From Bryum argenteum (Eukaryota > Streptophyta > Bryopsida > Bryales > Bryaceae), in contig CM073329.1 in the NCBI GenBank assembly GCA_037043015.1, forward strand, positions 1,256,648-1,320,647: a stretch of 64,000 nucleotides of DNA. Direction: 5' to 3'. The position numbers and the translations under genes are program-made. Positions 47,601 to 58,333 of this stretch are shown one piece after another. Positions within the stretch are counted from its first letter, which is position 1. Each line of letters begins with the position of its first letter. The notes under the pieces were generated by a model. The model worked only from the letters and a program-made list of their open reading frames with translations. It was not told the origin of the DNA and made no database searches.

Positions 47601-50600
47601 AAAAAGAGATTGATTATTTATAGAGTCGGAAAACGATCTGAACATACTTTCATGGTAAAATGGAAATGCGGTTTATTTTCAATCAGCATACTGGTAAAAA
47701 AGGCCTTCCACGTGGTTTCACCATGTGAACTGAAACTCTTGCAAGTGGATCAATTTTTTACCAGCATGCCATTTGAGATGGCCCGTGTAAAAACCACTTC
47801 CTCCACAGTCTTGGATTCCCGTAATGCTTCTGCGCGAGCCCAATCCTGGTCCTCTTCTTCCTGTAAAATTAACCATGCTAGTATACTAGATTAGCATCAA
47901 GGCTTTCTTTCCTGCCACATGTACTGGTTCCTAATGCAGTGTACTCAATACCCTGCCCTTGTTCTTAAAATATACTTGACAAACAATGTCCTCAACAATC
48001 CAGAAGGAAAACAAGAAAACCTGACTGCTAACAAGGTTCACATTACAAATCGCCTTACTATCTATGCTAACAAGGTTCACATTACAAATCGCCTTACTAC
48101 GCATTTGTAATGTGAACCTTGTTAGCAGTCAGGTTTGTGATGTGAACCTTGTTAGCAGTCAGGTTTGTGATGTGAACCTTGTTAGCAGTCAGGTTTGTGA
48201 GCCGTCAAGCAATAACTGAAATACAGTGTTCTCGAAGTTCACTATCATGAACAGTAAAGCCTCGCACCTTGGATGGTACCACTCTATCAGACGGGAGTAC
48301 GCCAGCTTCTTGTTCTGATGCATTCGTCGGTGGATCTCGAGGAGGCTTCGGCACTACAGCACGAGTGAAAGAACGCTGTTGAGTGCTAGCTTCGGCAGGT
48401 TCTGGTGAGCTTTCAGGTATACGAGGTGGAACAGGTCGCAGTTGCAATCTACGAGGACGCCCGGCCCCACGACAGTAAATAACCATCATAACAGAATGAA
48501 CGATATAGAACGATAAAAAAATCGCAAATAATCGACTACAAATCCTTGTGGCTCTCAAAGTTGATACACTGCTGGTAAGAGATTTAAATTATTAGCAGAA
48601 CATTCCGATATGTTGAAACCACTGAGGTCATAGTTTGAAGTAACTAACACGGAGAAGAAAACTTGAACTTACTCGGCTTTTCGTCGCTGCAGCAACTGGT
48701 CAAACTCTGCTTCCGAGGGTGTTGGTGTTGTAAGGCTTGGTAGTGCAGCTTCACTCCGTTTAACAGCAGCCTTCACTTCCTCTGACCACCCTGCTAGCCT
48801 ATCATCTTCAGACGTTCCAGCGTCAGTGATTTTGGCTTTGACGGCCTCGGGAATAGCCTGGGGGAACCGTTTGGGCGGCCTCACAGGCGCAATGCGGCTT
48901 GCTTTCTTCACAAGCCTCAATATCGATTGCTCTGGATCAGATCGCTGATCGTCTTCTTTAGCCACATCCGTCGCTGGAGTCTCATCAACGCCGACGTCTG
49001 CCTCAGCATCTGGAGTAGTATAACAACCGAGATCAGCAAGCAGAGTAAAATTCTTAAGACATGATTTCACTCATTAATAGATGAGGAACCCATTACCACT
49101 GCATTATACTGGCCCAATAACCAGTATAAAGCTTGAGACAATCATTGCAGTTTCAAAATGTCTTTACATAAAAGTGTTCCGAACATACAGTGGATCTAGC
49201 TCTCTTGGTAAATTACATGCAACTATGTCAGTCATACTGAGTTCCGCAAATCGTTACATTCACCCTACGTATTGTAAAGGCATCTACGGCACTTTACATT
49301 ATAGAACCTGTCTACTATGATGCAGCTGATTTTCTCGAATACATTCCCAACTGTGTATCGAAGTACTGTTACTCTCATGAACATTCGTCCATCTTTACTT
49401 GTTCAACCATGTTGAAGCTCTAATGAGAACAAATGCAATTCTCTTCTTCAGGACACATGAAAATTGTGCGCAGATTAATTGTTCGCCCAGACACGATCGC
49501 AGTGAATTTGATTGACGAAAGAAAGGTAGAGTTTACAGAATAAAGTGGCATCTCCAACTTCACTAAGAGCAGGCCTTGATTGGAATCTCACCTGAAACAG
49601 TTGGCTCTGCGATCTCTTCCGACCTGACCACCTCCACGTCTTCAGGCACAGGGGGAAGAGGGACCATTGGAGGGTCAATAGATGAGATAGAGACGGAAGT
49701 ATCCGCGCTTGCAACTTCTCGACTTTCATCCACCGGTGGAGGCGGTTTGGCAGCGAGCACAGGCTTGACCCCGAGCTTGGGTGTCTTCTTCGATCTGCTA
49801 CGATCGTTCAAGGACGATGATGTCGAGGTCTCCGAAGGCATATCCTGCTACACTTGAAACATGAGTTCTCTCATCGGCTTATTGTTTTTTGCTAGTAGAA
49901 TCTCCCCTTGAGCAGGATAAGTTCAACTCATTTGCAAGATTTGGTTAGACAAAAACTAAATCCTTGACACAGTTAGACTGCGCCAAGAACTTGTAGATAG
50001 TAAAAGACAGACCTCGTCATTAATCATGAGAAACAACAACTTTAGGATCTTGTCTTAAAGTTTCTAAAACAGTTCAAGCACCAATGCCTACAAGGCAGAA
50101 ATGGCTGATATTGTGCTGACTACAACATGAGCAGAAAGAATCATCTTCCGTGCAGCTATTAAGGACGATGATATAAAAGTTGTCACCTGATCTACTCCAG
50201 GTGATTCCGCAAGCTCCAGCAGTTTGGCAAATTGCTCCTCAGAATTATCTGCAGATGAGGGACTAGGTGAGGCAACCGGAATCGGGCTAGCAGACACCTT
50301 CTTACTACGCTTTGGTTGGGATGGCTTTGGACGTTCAACAATCCTGGATTCTATGTCACTATCTAAAACACCTGAAGATCCCGTTGTGTCTGCAGGCGAA
50401 GGTTTTCTCAGCAGACTATCGTCCACAGATTCTGCAGGCTTCTTTGATTTCCCTATCAACATTGGGGGTACGCTCTCATTTTTAGGCCACGAAGGTTTAA
50501 TAGAATCCGGAGAAGGGATAGCTGGTTTTTGGACAAGATCCATATAATCATCATCTTCTTCTGCTTCTGCTTTCCTCGATTTACGCATCAACATCGGAGG

Positions 50601-53085
50601 AACGGAATCGATTTTGGGCCAAGAGGGCTTGTACGAATCCGGTGAACCAATTGTTGGTTTCTGGACAAGATTCATGTAGTCATCTTCTTCAGCTGCTCGT
50701 GCCTTATTTGATTGGGCAGCGAATCCGCCAGGTCCAAAGGTAACTAGAGGAACCGCTTTCTTCGGATTAGCTGTCTTGGTAGAGTTCACTGAGGGCGGCC
50801 TGCGTGGGACCTGAACCACATGCCAAATGCAGTTTTGATACAAAAGCTCTTGAATATAACTTGCCTACATGGTCAAAAGTGGCTACGAAGGCAACGAAAC
50901 GTTAACAAAAGGAAGGTAACAGAAACTGTGTCCTAATGGGTAATGTAGAACCTGAGGGAGGGGCATGCCAGGGCGAGCGGGCGGCTTGACAAGGCCTGGG
51001 AGATTCTCGTCTTGGGAGGCAGGCCTCTGGGGCTTATAGACACCCTCAAGTGGCTTCTGATTTGACCCGCCTTCCTTGTTCAACAACCGGGCAAATTCGG
51101 CTTCCGAGAGTTTGCTTGGAGAACTCTTATATTCCTTATATTCCTTCACCGGTCTCTTCTCAATATCTACGTAAGATGCCTCCGGGTTTACTTTCCGCCC
51201 AAGGACCTGCAGTCGACAGTTTCTTATAAAAAGCTGGTAATGGCAATTCAACATCAAAATCCTGGACTATCGTCTCAGGACTAACCTATGATTGGTTAGA
51301 ATCACAAACGTATGTTGTACAATGAAGAAGAGGCTTGTATCATAAGCATTAGGGCTCACCTTGGCCAAGGTGGCTTGACGAGGCTCACCAAGCAGCCTCC
51401 CAAACTCGAGCTCCATCAGATCATTGGCTTCGAATTTGAGCTCGGGTCTTTCATTATTTTCGCCACTCCTGCCTACTTGCTTCTTGCGCCCACCCATGGC
51501 CTGCACTCTCATTGTGCCAACCCTCTGACACCGCCTCCGCCATGCCAGCAACACCAAAGGTCTTCCGCAGAATGTACCACTAGCACCAACCTATTGCACA
51601 TCAACAGAGAGACAAACAAGCATCAACCCTCGCGGTTCCGAGGTAGTTTCAGAGGCAAAGGTGCTGCTGATGGTGAAATAAAAGGGTCAGCAGGAAAGGA
51701 CGAAAGAGGTAGATACTTCAGAACCCCATCTTTGATCAATTTTCGGTCTTGAAGTCATCATATGAAGTTTTAAGATGATTCCAAAGCACGAGATAAGTTC
51801 CCACCACAAAGCACAAGGATATATATTCAGCAGAAGAGCATGCAATTGAGTTTCCAATATTTCATAATCATTATATGCTTCCTGATCTTCCAACATGCTT
51901 AAGATGAGAATGCGCACAAATGACGAATTCTGTCCAACAATGAGAACCTCAAACGATGGAAGTAGTGACCTCAAAACCAGTTACTAATCCATGTAGCGTG
52001 GCAGCAACTAAATGCTGATGCTATCAGTGCTAACAATCTTCAAACCATGATGCCATTAACAGCGATATAATTTAGTGTCTGGTAGAGAAAATATCAGTGA
52101 TGGAAATGCATAGTGGCGGAAGTGCCCGAGTAGGATAGCATAATGAGAACAGGCAACACAAAACTCTATGTGGTATGGCGATATCCACACAATTTCCAAC
52201 GCTAGAAAGACAAACACTGCCCCGAGCCCAACACCTATTGAATATACATCCCAAATAATCCGTCTTCTCTGAACAGCGATCTCACTAAACCCTTAATGAC
52301 ACGATTTAACTTCTTCTAGGCTCTTGAGAGTCAAGAAACAACCCGTGAAGGAACCCCACATGAAAGTTATCACAAAATACGAGCTTCTTAGAAGAAACTC
52401 ATTCGGATTCTCTCGATGTCATGCAAATGCACGAATCCTTCAATCTCAAAATTCGATCAATCTACTAGGATATGGCTAAAATATCAAAAGAATGCACTCG
52501 TTCGATTTCCATGTATATGTCCAGATTTGGATACACGTGGCATATAAGCTATAATTCAATTTTCAATTCAGCACTTCTTATTGCGCAACCCTACTATGCT
52601 TTGACTAACAATGTAGTAAACCCTAATCCTCATCAATACGCATCTCCTCGCGAGCTTCTTAAACTCCTCAGCATCAAGAGCATTAAATTTTTGTCTCCCT
52701 ATCTTCATCTCAATCAATTCAGTTCCAGCAAAAACGCTTCCGAGTTCCACGAAACCACTGTAAACTCAAAAAACTCTGCATTCCCAATTCGCTTCTTTCC
52801 AGTTCAATTTCCAGTTCAGCAAGGTGTATCCCCATTTCGAGGTGCTTCAATCATTTTCAGCGCCCATTGCACTATTTAGTAGGAATTAGTACCGCTAGGA
52901 GAGCAACTCACAAAATTTGCTTAATTATCAGCTCCTCGAGCTTGAGAAGGACAGACGCAAGACATTGCAAAACCTGAATGAGGAAAAGGTTGGTGCTCCT
53001 GGATTATAAAACTCACCTGCCGTAGCACAAGTCCACGAGACGACGACGGACACTGCAGGCTATTACAAGTGGGCAGTAACGCCAT
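44654..53085 (-). CDS. SDP: Plastid S1-domain RNA-binding protein (At1g12800/SDP type)
   Basis: Fifteen minus-strand exons join in phase to 999 aa: 53085-53017, 51590-51360, 51206-50952, 50810-50187, 49844-49592, 49009-48673, 48448-48268, 47860-47762, 47579-47307, 47139-47026, 46912-46841, 46211-46053, 45925-45854, 45649-45464, 44728-44654. Exon 1 (MALLPTCNSLQCPSSSRGL) plus the start of exon 2 (CQRVGTMRVQAMGG) look like a plastid transit peptide. Residues about 60-660 are low-complexity, with a 44-residue duplication in exon 4 and recurring E-[AE]-x-F-x-[RKQ]-LL words. An ANFGSLVGFL segment (684) and a clear S1 OB-fold (about 816-885: VGDVVQCTVKKVTNFGAFVE, GVPALIHISELSW, RISLSLK) follow, then a C-terminal domain with LAPTFQVYLSD and LLARSGNLVQEVLVQTALD. 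That C-terminal pattern is what I recall for Arabidopsis At1g12800, reported to act in chloroplast rRNA processing. The protein is longer than that one (about 770 aa) mainly through the repeat region. Least certain is the first exon, 1.4 kb upstream. Confidence 0.85.
48020..48193. repeat. Intronic inverted and tandem repeat (hairpin-forming)
   Basis: Inside SDP intron 7 (47861-48267) the 31-bp segment 48020-48050 is exactly inverted at 48103-48133. A partial second left copy starts at about 48064, and the right arm is repeated as a 30-bp tandem three times to 48193 (core tgtgaaccttgttagcagtc). The pre-mRNA could fold into a strong stem with alternative registers. Confidence 0.92.
50430..50700 (-). 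repeat. 132-nt coding duplication in SDP exon 4
   Basis: Two adjacent units of 44 codons read EEDDYMNLVQKPTIGSPDSY... and EEDDDYMDLVQKPAIPSPDS..., each followed by KPSWPK and SVPPML. The units keep frame and length, so this is a protein-level repeat in the disordered part of the S1 protein. Its function is unknown. Confidence 0.85.
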
Positions 53086-53862
53086 TGGTACCGAGCTTCA
53101 CTACTGCTAGCTTCAATGCAATGGCGCTGGCCTTCAATCAATCGAGCGAATTGTCTCGATTCAGTCGCATTCCAAAGCTCCAATCGAGGCCTTCATCGAT
53201 ATAAGCTGCGGGAAGGATTGAATGAAGTGGCCAGGATACAGGGGCACGGTGAAACACCGCAATTGGTAAGGGAGCGGTGGCAAGATGAATTGAAAAAGAA
53301 TTGGAATAATGTGGTCCAATGCCTTTGACGTTGAATCTGCTAGGCTAGAGGGTGAAGAATCTGTTGGCCATGCCACTGCTGCCAATGGTCCCCAGCCGTG
53401 GTGATGAATCTGGCTCGCAGACTTCTCAGGGAGGCCGCAGCGGCGACGATGCCCGTCACTCGGATAACTTCTTTTTCTTTCTTTCTGCTCCTTGTCTTTT
53501 CTTTATCGCTATCTGTCTTCCATCATTCTCATTCTTTTTGTTGGTTCCTTTTCTTCCTCGACGGTTACTTTTCTACCTCGTCGACTACGTTTCTTCCTCG
53601 TCGATTACTTTTCGTCCTTGTCATTTACTTTTCTTCTTTGTCGTTTACTTTTTTTCTTGTGGATCCCTTTTCCTCTCTTGTTGTTTCCGTTCTTCTCAAT
53701 CCTCTTCTCCTTGTTTCATATTTCATTCTGAATACATTATACCAAATCATTACAATAATGGGCTAATGGCTTCTCGAATGCCTGGTCTGCAGTGACACTT
53801 GTAATAAACCTTGAAAGAACTAGGAGGACCTTCTCCTTACTCCATACCGTGCTTCTTTTTTA
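53086..53862. other. Upstream region of SDP with a pyrimidine-rich tandem repeat
   Basis: The probable SDP promoter or 5' UTR lies just above 53085. At about 53545-53660 a 20-21 nt unit like ttttcttcctcgtcgattac recurs about six times. Long plus-strand frames there are Phe/Leu/Ser-rich products of this repeat and are not called as genes. Confidence 0.55.
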
Positions 53863-54624
53863 ACCCCTAAACGACCATGACAGTGTTTTGAGCTCCGAAC
53901 TCCAAAATTGCGATTTCATACCACCATGTAAACTTTGAAGTATAAGATTTTTTTTTTACAATTTTTTGAAATTTTCAACCGTATGATAGTTAACCCTTAA
54001 ACGCCCTTGGCATCAAATGGGGCAGCCCGGAGCATCTTTAACCGAATCTGGAGGTATCGGGCAGCATTCCAGGGAGGGTCGCGGCTTCGAAGTCTGCGCG
54101 GTAGATGGAACATCGGATGGCACGGCTATCAGGCAAGTAACGGAAGGGAGAAGCAGGACCCGTTGCTGGCGAGGGGACCCGACGATGCCCCGAATTTCGA
54201 GCTGCCAGCTGCCTCCGTTCCTAGCAAGGGAACCATGCCGGAGAACATGGGAACCCTGCGGGGAACTTATGGACCAGGATTGGGAAGGCGCAAGGTGAAT
54301 CCGGGGATTGGGGCCCCAATCAGGATAATCGCAAGGTAAATGGGGCTACTGACTCGACTCCAGTCCAGGGGTTACTGGCCCCATCGGGCTTTGTATGGGA
54401 GTCTAGGGACGTTTTTCAGAACGTCCAGGGACGACATTGGGTCTCGAAAATGCTCTTAGCATTGAGGAATGACATCAAATAAAATCCATAATAAAAGCCT
54501 GAAGGCATGTATTGAAAGCTTCTGTAATAAAATCAAATAAGATGTGTGGGTTTTGTTTATTGAAAAAAAGAAAAAAAATACAGTGAAATCTTAGGGGGAA
54601 AAAAAAAATCAAATAACTATGTCA

Positions 54625-56200
54625 TTAGTTTGAATGGAGAATTACATAGCACTCACCTTGACAAACGGAGACATTACAAGTAGGACATTACCATTGTCTT
54701 AATTTTTTACACACAACACATTGACGTCGGATCCGCTCCTCATGGCCTTTCCATGCCATGGTGTAGTGTAATTTGCCGGGATTGGGAACGGCCGCCCCGG
54801 GCATACATGTCGGTTTTTCTACGGGCATCTCGGTCAATGAGTTAGCACACTCAACATAGAAACTCAAATGTGAAATGAGTTTGATGCTTCTACTTATCAT
54901 GACTTGCTTGTACAATATATATGCATTCAAGAAAGATTGATCTAAAATATGGAAGAAGATTTTGTGCCACCACTTATGATCCCTTCTTTGTAGCGAATAG
55001 TAACCTCGCAATAAGTCATGAACATCTACCCCTCTCATGCGCTCTTGGTAGTGCAACAAGACTGGGGAAGCCGGGATTAGGATAGTCCCCCCTACATGCC
55101 AACGGTTGATAAACAAAGATTTTGTAGAATCTACCGGACTACATGCCGTAGAAAGTAATGAAACGGGTTTGTTGTCATACCAAGTTACCGCGCACATTCT
55201 CCCGCTTGCGTGAACCCAGTACCAAAGTTGCCCTCGGGAAGCGGCCGCCGGTGTGTTTGTGAGAGCTTGGGGCCAACCAATCCGGTTAGTCCTACATGTC
55301 CCGGTTGCATAAATCCCAGGCTCTAGCAAAGTCCAAAATAAACTAGGGGAGGTAAAGAAATTGTCACATGTGACAATGTGACCCTTACCTTCTAAACCCG
55401 CCATGAGGTTTAGGACAACTCTCCCACCTACATTTCCCTCCTCATTAGAATCACTAGCCCCACAATATATTTTGATTTTTTGAACATATTTTGATCGCAA
55501 TTTGCAAGGCACCACAATTTTAATCCGTATTGGGTTGGTTTTGCTTTCATGTATTGCCGGATTGGCGCATACTTACCCGTATATTTCACCATCATTTCGT
55601 CGACACATACATTTTGTTCGGGGTAGTAAAACTTAGAACACAATTTATTATGTTCTTGAACTAACCATTCGGTTTTAACTAGTTTGTTATAATTAGGACT
55701 ATTTTTATCCATTGTTGCATTTTGGTTATCTACCAAATGTAAACATCTTAGAATATCTTTGAAGCGGTTTCTTTTCATACACCTTTTTATTGCTTCAGTT
55801 TGAAATAGATTTTTAAATGACGTAGCCCAATGTAACCTTGTACTAGGTAATTTTTTTATTGCCATAAACATCAAAACTCCAAAAAAAGATAGAAGCTCTT
55901 TTACTGTCAAGGGCGTCCAATTTTGTCCTCCTCGTGTTTTGCCTTCTTCTTGGCTTGAGGCGGCGTACAAGTTAGTCATCCTCACAATTCTAAGCAAAAT
56001 GTCATTAGGCCAAAAAAGTAAAAAAAAGTCCAATGGAGTCTTACAATTGGGCAAGAATTTTACTAAACCTTGTTTTCCCCCGACCACACAACGGGAGGGA
56101 GAATGTTCGATGGTGAATTCCACATATTTTGGGCAAATCGCTCCAAAATTGGTAAATGTGAGAACTCCGTAAAAGTAAAATTACTATATAAACCTAATTC
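54625..56200 (-). pseudogene. piggyBac-type transposase (DDE_Tnp_1_7), inactivated
   Basis: Two overlapping minus-strand frames hold the catalytic core. Frame one (to 55428) has LPNCKTPLDFFLLFWPND, LLSFFGVLMFMAIKKLPS, and the first catalytic Asp in VCVDEMMVKYTGK, then PTQYGLKLWC. After a frameshift near 55500, frame two has KYVQKIKIYCGASDSNEEG, the second Asp in HIVTCDNFFTS, RGQLWYWVH, and the third in RGVDVHDLLRGYYS, then HKWWHKIFFHILD. The C-terminal cysteine-rich domain (QCVVCKK ... CPTCNVSVCQGEC) is cut by a TAA at 54688-54690; sequence continues in frame to a second stop at 54625-54627. All three catalytic Asp are present, but the frameshift and stop make it non-functional. More damaged N-terminal frames continue upstream to about 56730. 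Family function: TTAA-specific cut-and-paste transposition. Confidence 0.88.
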
Positions 56201-56741
56201 ATAAGTAGCCGGTGAGGAATTTAGAAACCACTTACGAGAATTTGGGGTTAATTCTAAATTCTCTAATTTATCAAAATCACTAGAATATTGTGGGGAATCT
56301 TGGCCGGGAACGTATGTGGAATCTGATGTATCACCTTTTCAAGGACTAGGAGTTTGTAATTTACCACCCCACAATTGGATTTCACTAACACTACCATATT
56401 GGGAATTTTCATCAACAAATTTGCAAACCGCTTCGGGTACATCAAATATACCCCAAGGGCCAAACAATAACACACTTAACATCTCAATTGCCATCATGGG
56501 ATCATAAAATTCATGAATGACGGTTCCCCTGAAACATATCCAATGTAAATGCTTCACAATTCATTGAGGTTTTCAAATCGGGCAATTCACACAACGGGAC
56601 AATTACACACCTTCCTCTAAAACCAAGATCATACAATGGAACATGCAAGTTCTTGTTCAAGTCACTCCTCAAAGTCACATTTCTTTGAGGGAAAACAACG
56701 TTTGACCATAATTCCTCAAACTGACTTGAGGCTTTAGTATC

Positions 56742-57299
56742 TCAAAAACAACAATTTTTATCTTGTAACAAATCTAGAAGCTCCTCTAGTTCTCCTCCCT
56801 CTTCACCCGCATCCTGCAAATTCCCACATAAAACCGCATTAGGATTCTCAAGGGGAGAATCCAAATCGGAAATAATTAGTGATTGGTCTAACGGTAAGGT
56901 TAGTGGCTTACCTCCAACATTTCCATTGCTGGCTCCACTTCGCTTTGTGGTCTTCCTCTTGGGAGGTATAGGCTCTCCAATCAAGCTCTCCTTGGATTGC
57001 ATACTGGCACTGGTACCAACAGGGACCATCCCGGGTCCGGTTGAAGATGCGAATCCCACCGATTGCTCGAGGACAAACGTCCTTTTGTCGCCGAGCTCCA
57101 GCCGCTGCCTTACTGACCATCTAGAGCCTGCAGAAAAATCCCAAGCATGGACGACAAGCTTCTGATGATATGCTGGTGCGGTTGGAACACTGGCGGCAGG
57201 GTCTACTGAAGTGTTCAACGATGATCTTCCTCCGCCTACTGACCCCCTCGTCGCTTGTGGGCTGTTGTGTCGCTCCCGGCGCGGCCGCTTCGCTTCCAT
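56742..57299 (-). pseudogene. Upstream frame of the piggyBac element, unknown function
   Basis: The ATG at 57299 opens a 185-codon frame (MEAKRPRRERHNSPQATRGS start, acidic EEGGELEELLDLLQD end). It may be the N-terminal extension of the transposase: after its stop at 56742 the minus strand continues with FEELWSNVVFPQRNVTLRSD and other conserved-looking pieces in shifting frames (to about 56200). It could instead be an accessory protein of the element. I do not recognise a domain. No link to a cellular gene is seen. Confidence 0.5.
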
Positions 57300-57373
57300 C
57301 TCGGTGACCTGCGGATGTCAACATATCAAAATCACGGTAGTCAAAAGTTTCGACTAGCACCAGGTTGGTGAAA

Positions 57374-58333
57374 TCACGCCCGATCGGCGATCACGAGTTC
57401 CCGACGGCGATTCACGAATTTTTCGTTGGTAGTCACCCATTGTAGGTTGGCACCTCTAATCATGTCCCAGTTGATCGAATTGCGGACAAGTGAATTGATC
57501 CCCAATTGCAAGCGGCGTAATTGATCCCGAATTGCATCAAGAAATAGACCCGCCATTTAGTGCTGCGCGGTAGTGCGATCAAGCACCTCCGATCGGCCAG
57601 GTCGGGCGACAAGTCGGCACCTCCGACTCACAAGTCGCCACCGTAATCAAATCAAAGAAGCACGTAATCAAATCAAAGAAGCTTCGTAATCGAATCGATT
57701 GAAGCAATTCTTACCCGGTGATTCATTTTGTCTTTGAAAAAAAAGCTGAATAATGGCCTTGAAGCTTCTTTCCGTCAAGAGTTGGCGCTTCGGGATAGAC
57801 GGCACGGGGTCTTTGAAGTGCAAATTTTTGCTTCGAAGGCAAAATTGGTTGTCTCCGATGCGCCGCTTCTCGGCCCTTGTCGCGGCTCGGTTCTACTTGC
57901 GCGAAACAAACATACGCGAGTAAGCAAATGGCGAGCTAAACCCTAAAAGCGCAAATCGGTAGTGGAAAGGAATTTGTGTTCACTGCCGTTTTTTGGTTCG
58001 AGGGCATCGCCGTGAATTGTTTCCGCAAACTCGTCCGGCCACCAGGCGTCCCGAATGTAATCTGTTGACCTTGTCGGAGAAACCACGAGAATCACCTTCA
58101 AGCCGTCTTTCCTTCCATCGTAGTAAGGATGCGATCTGTCGCCTAAACAAAAATCGATAATTTCGGGGCTGGAACACTCGGTAGGACAACGCCCGGCGGT
58201 AGAGGTCGAGAGAGTAAGTAGTCTTCGTCAAGTAACAACAAACATTCTTGCGGTCGATCGATTTTGCCGTTGCAAAATTGAAAGCGATTCCGAGCTCTTC
58301 CCGAAAAGGCGAACCATGACTATCCGGTCTCAC
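57374..58333. other. Subterminal part of the piggyBac element
   Basis: GC-richer than the flanking family C DNA. Minus-strand frames at 57374-57556 and 57980-58333 show no known domain. They may be promoter or 5' leader sequence of the transposase gene. Confidence 0.4.

Noticed and set aside
48020..48193. CRISPR array
   Set aside because: The repeats are directly abutting and inverted without unique spacers, lie in an intron of a plant gene, and have no cas genes nearby.
52568..52750. Minus-strand 60-codon frame inside SDP intron 1 as a possible first exon
   Set aside because: The exon at 53085-53017 has a transit-peptide start, a GTGAGT donor and the right phase for exon 2; this frame has no usable donor in phase.
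53352..53795. Hydrophobic 80-147 codon frames resembling membrane proteins
   Set aside because: They come from the pyrimidine-rich tandem repeat; the same DNA gives Phe/Leu/Ser-rich products in all three frames.
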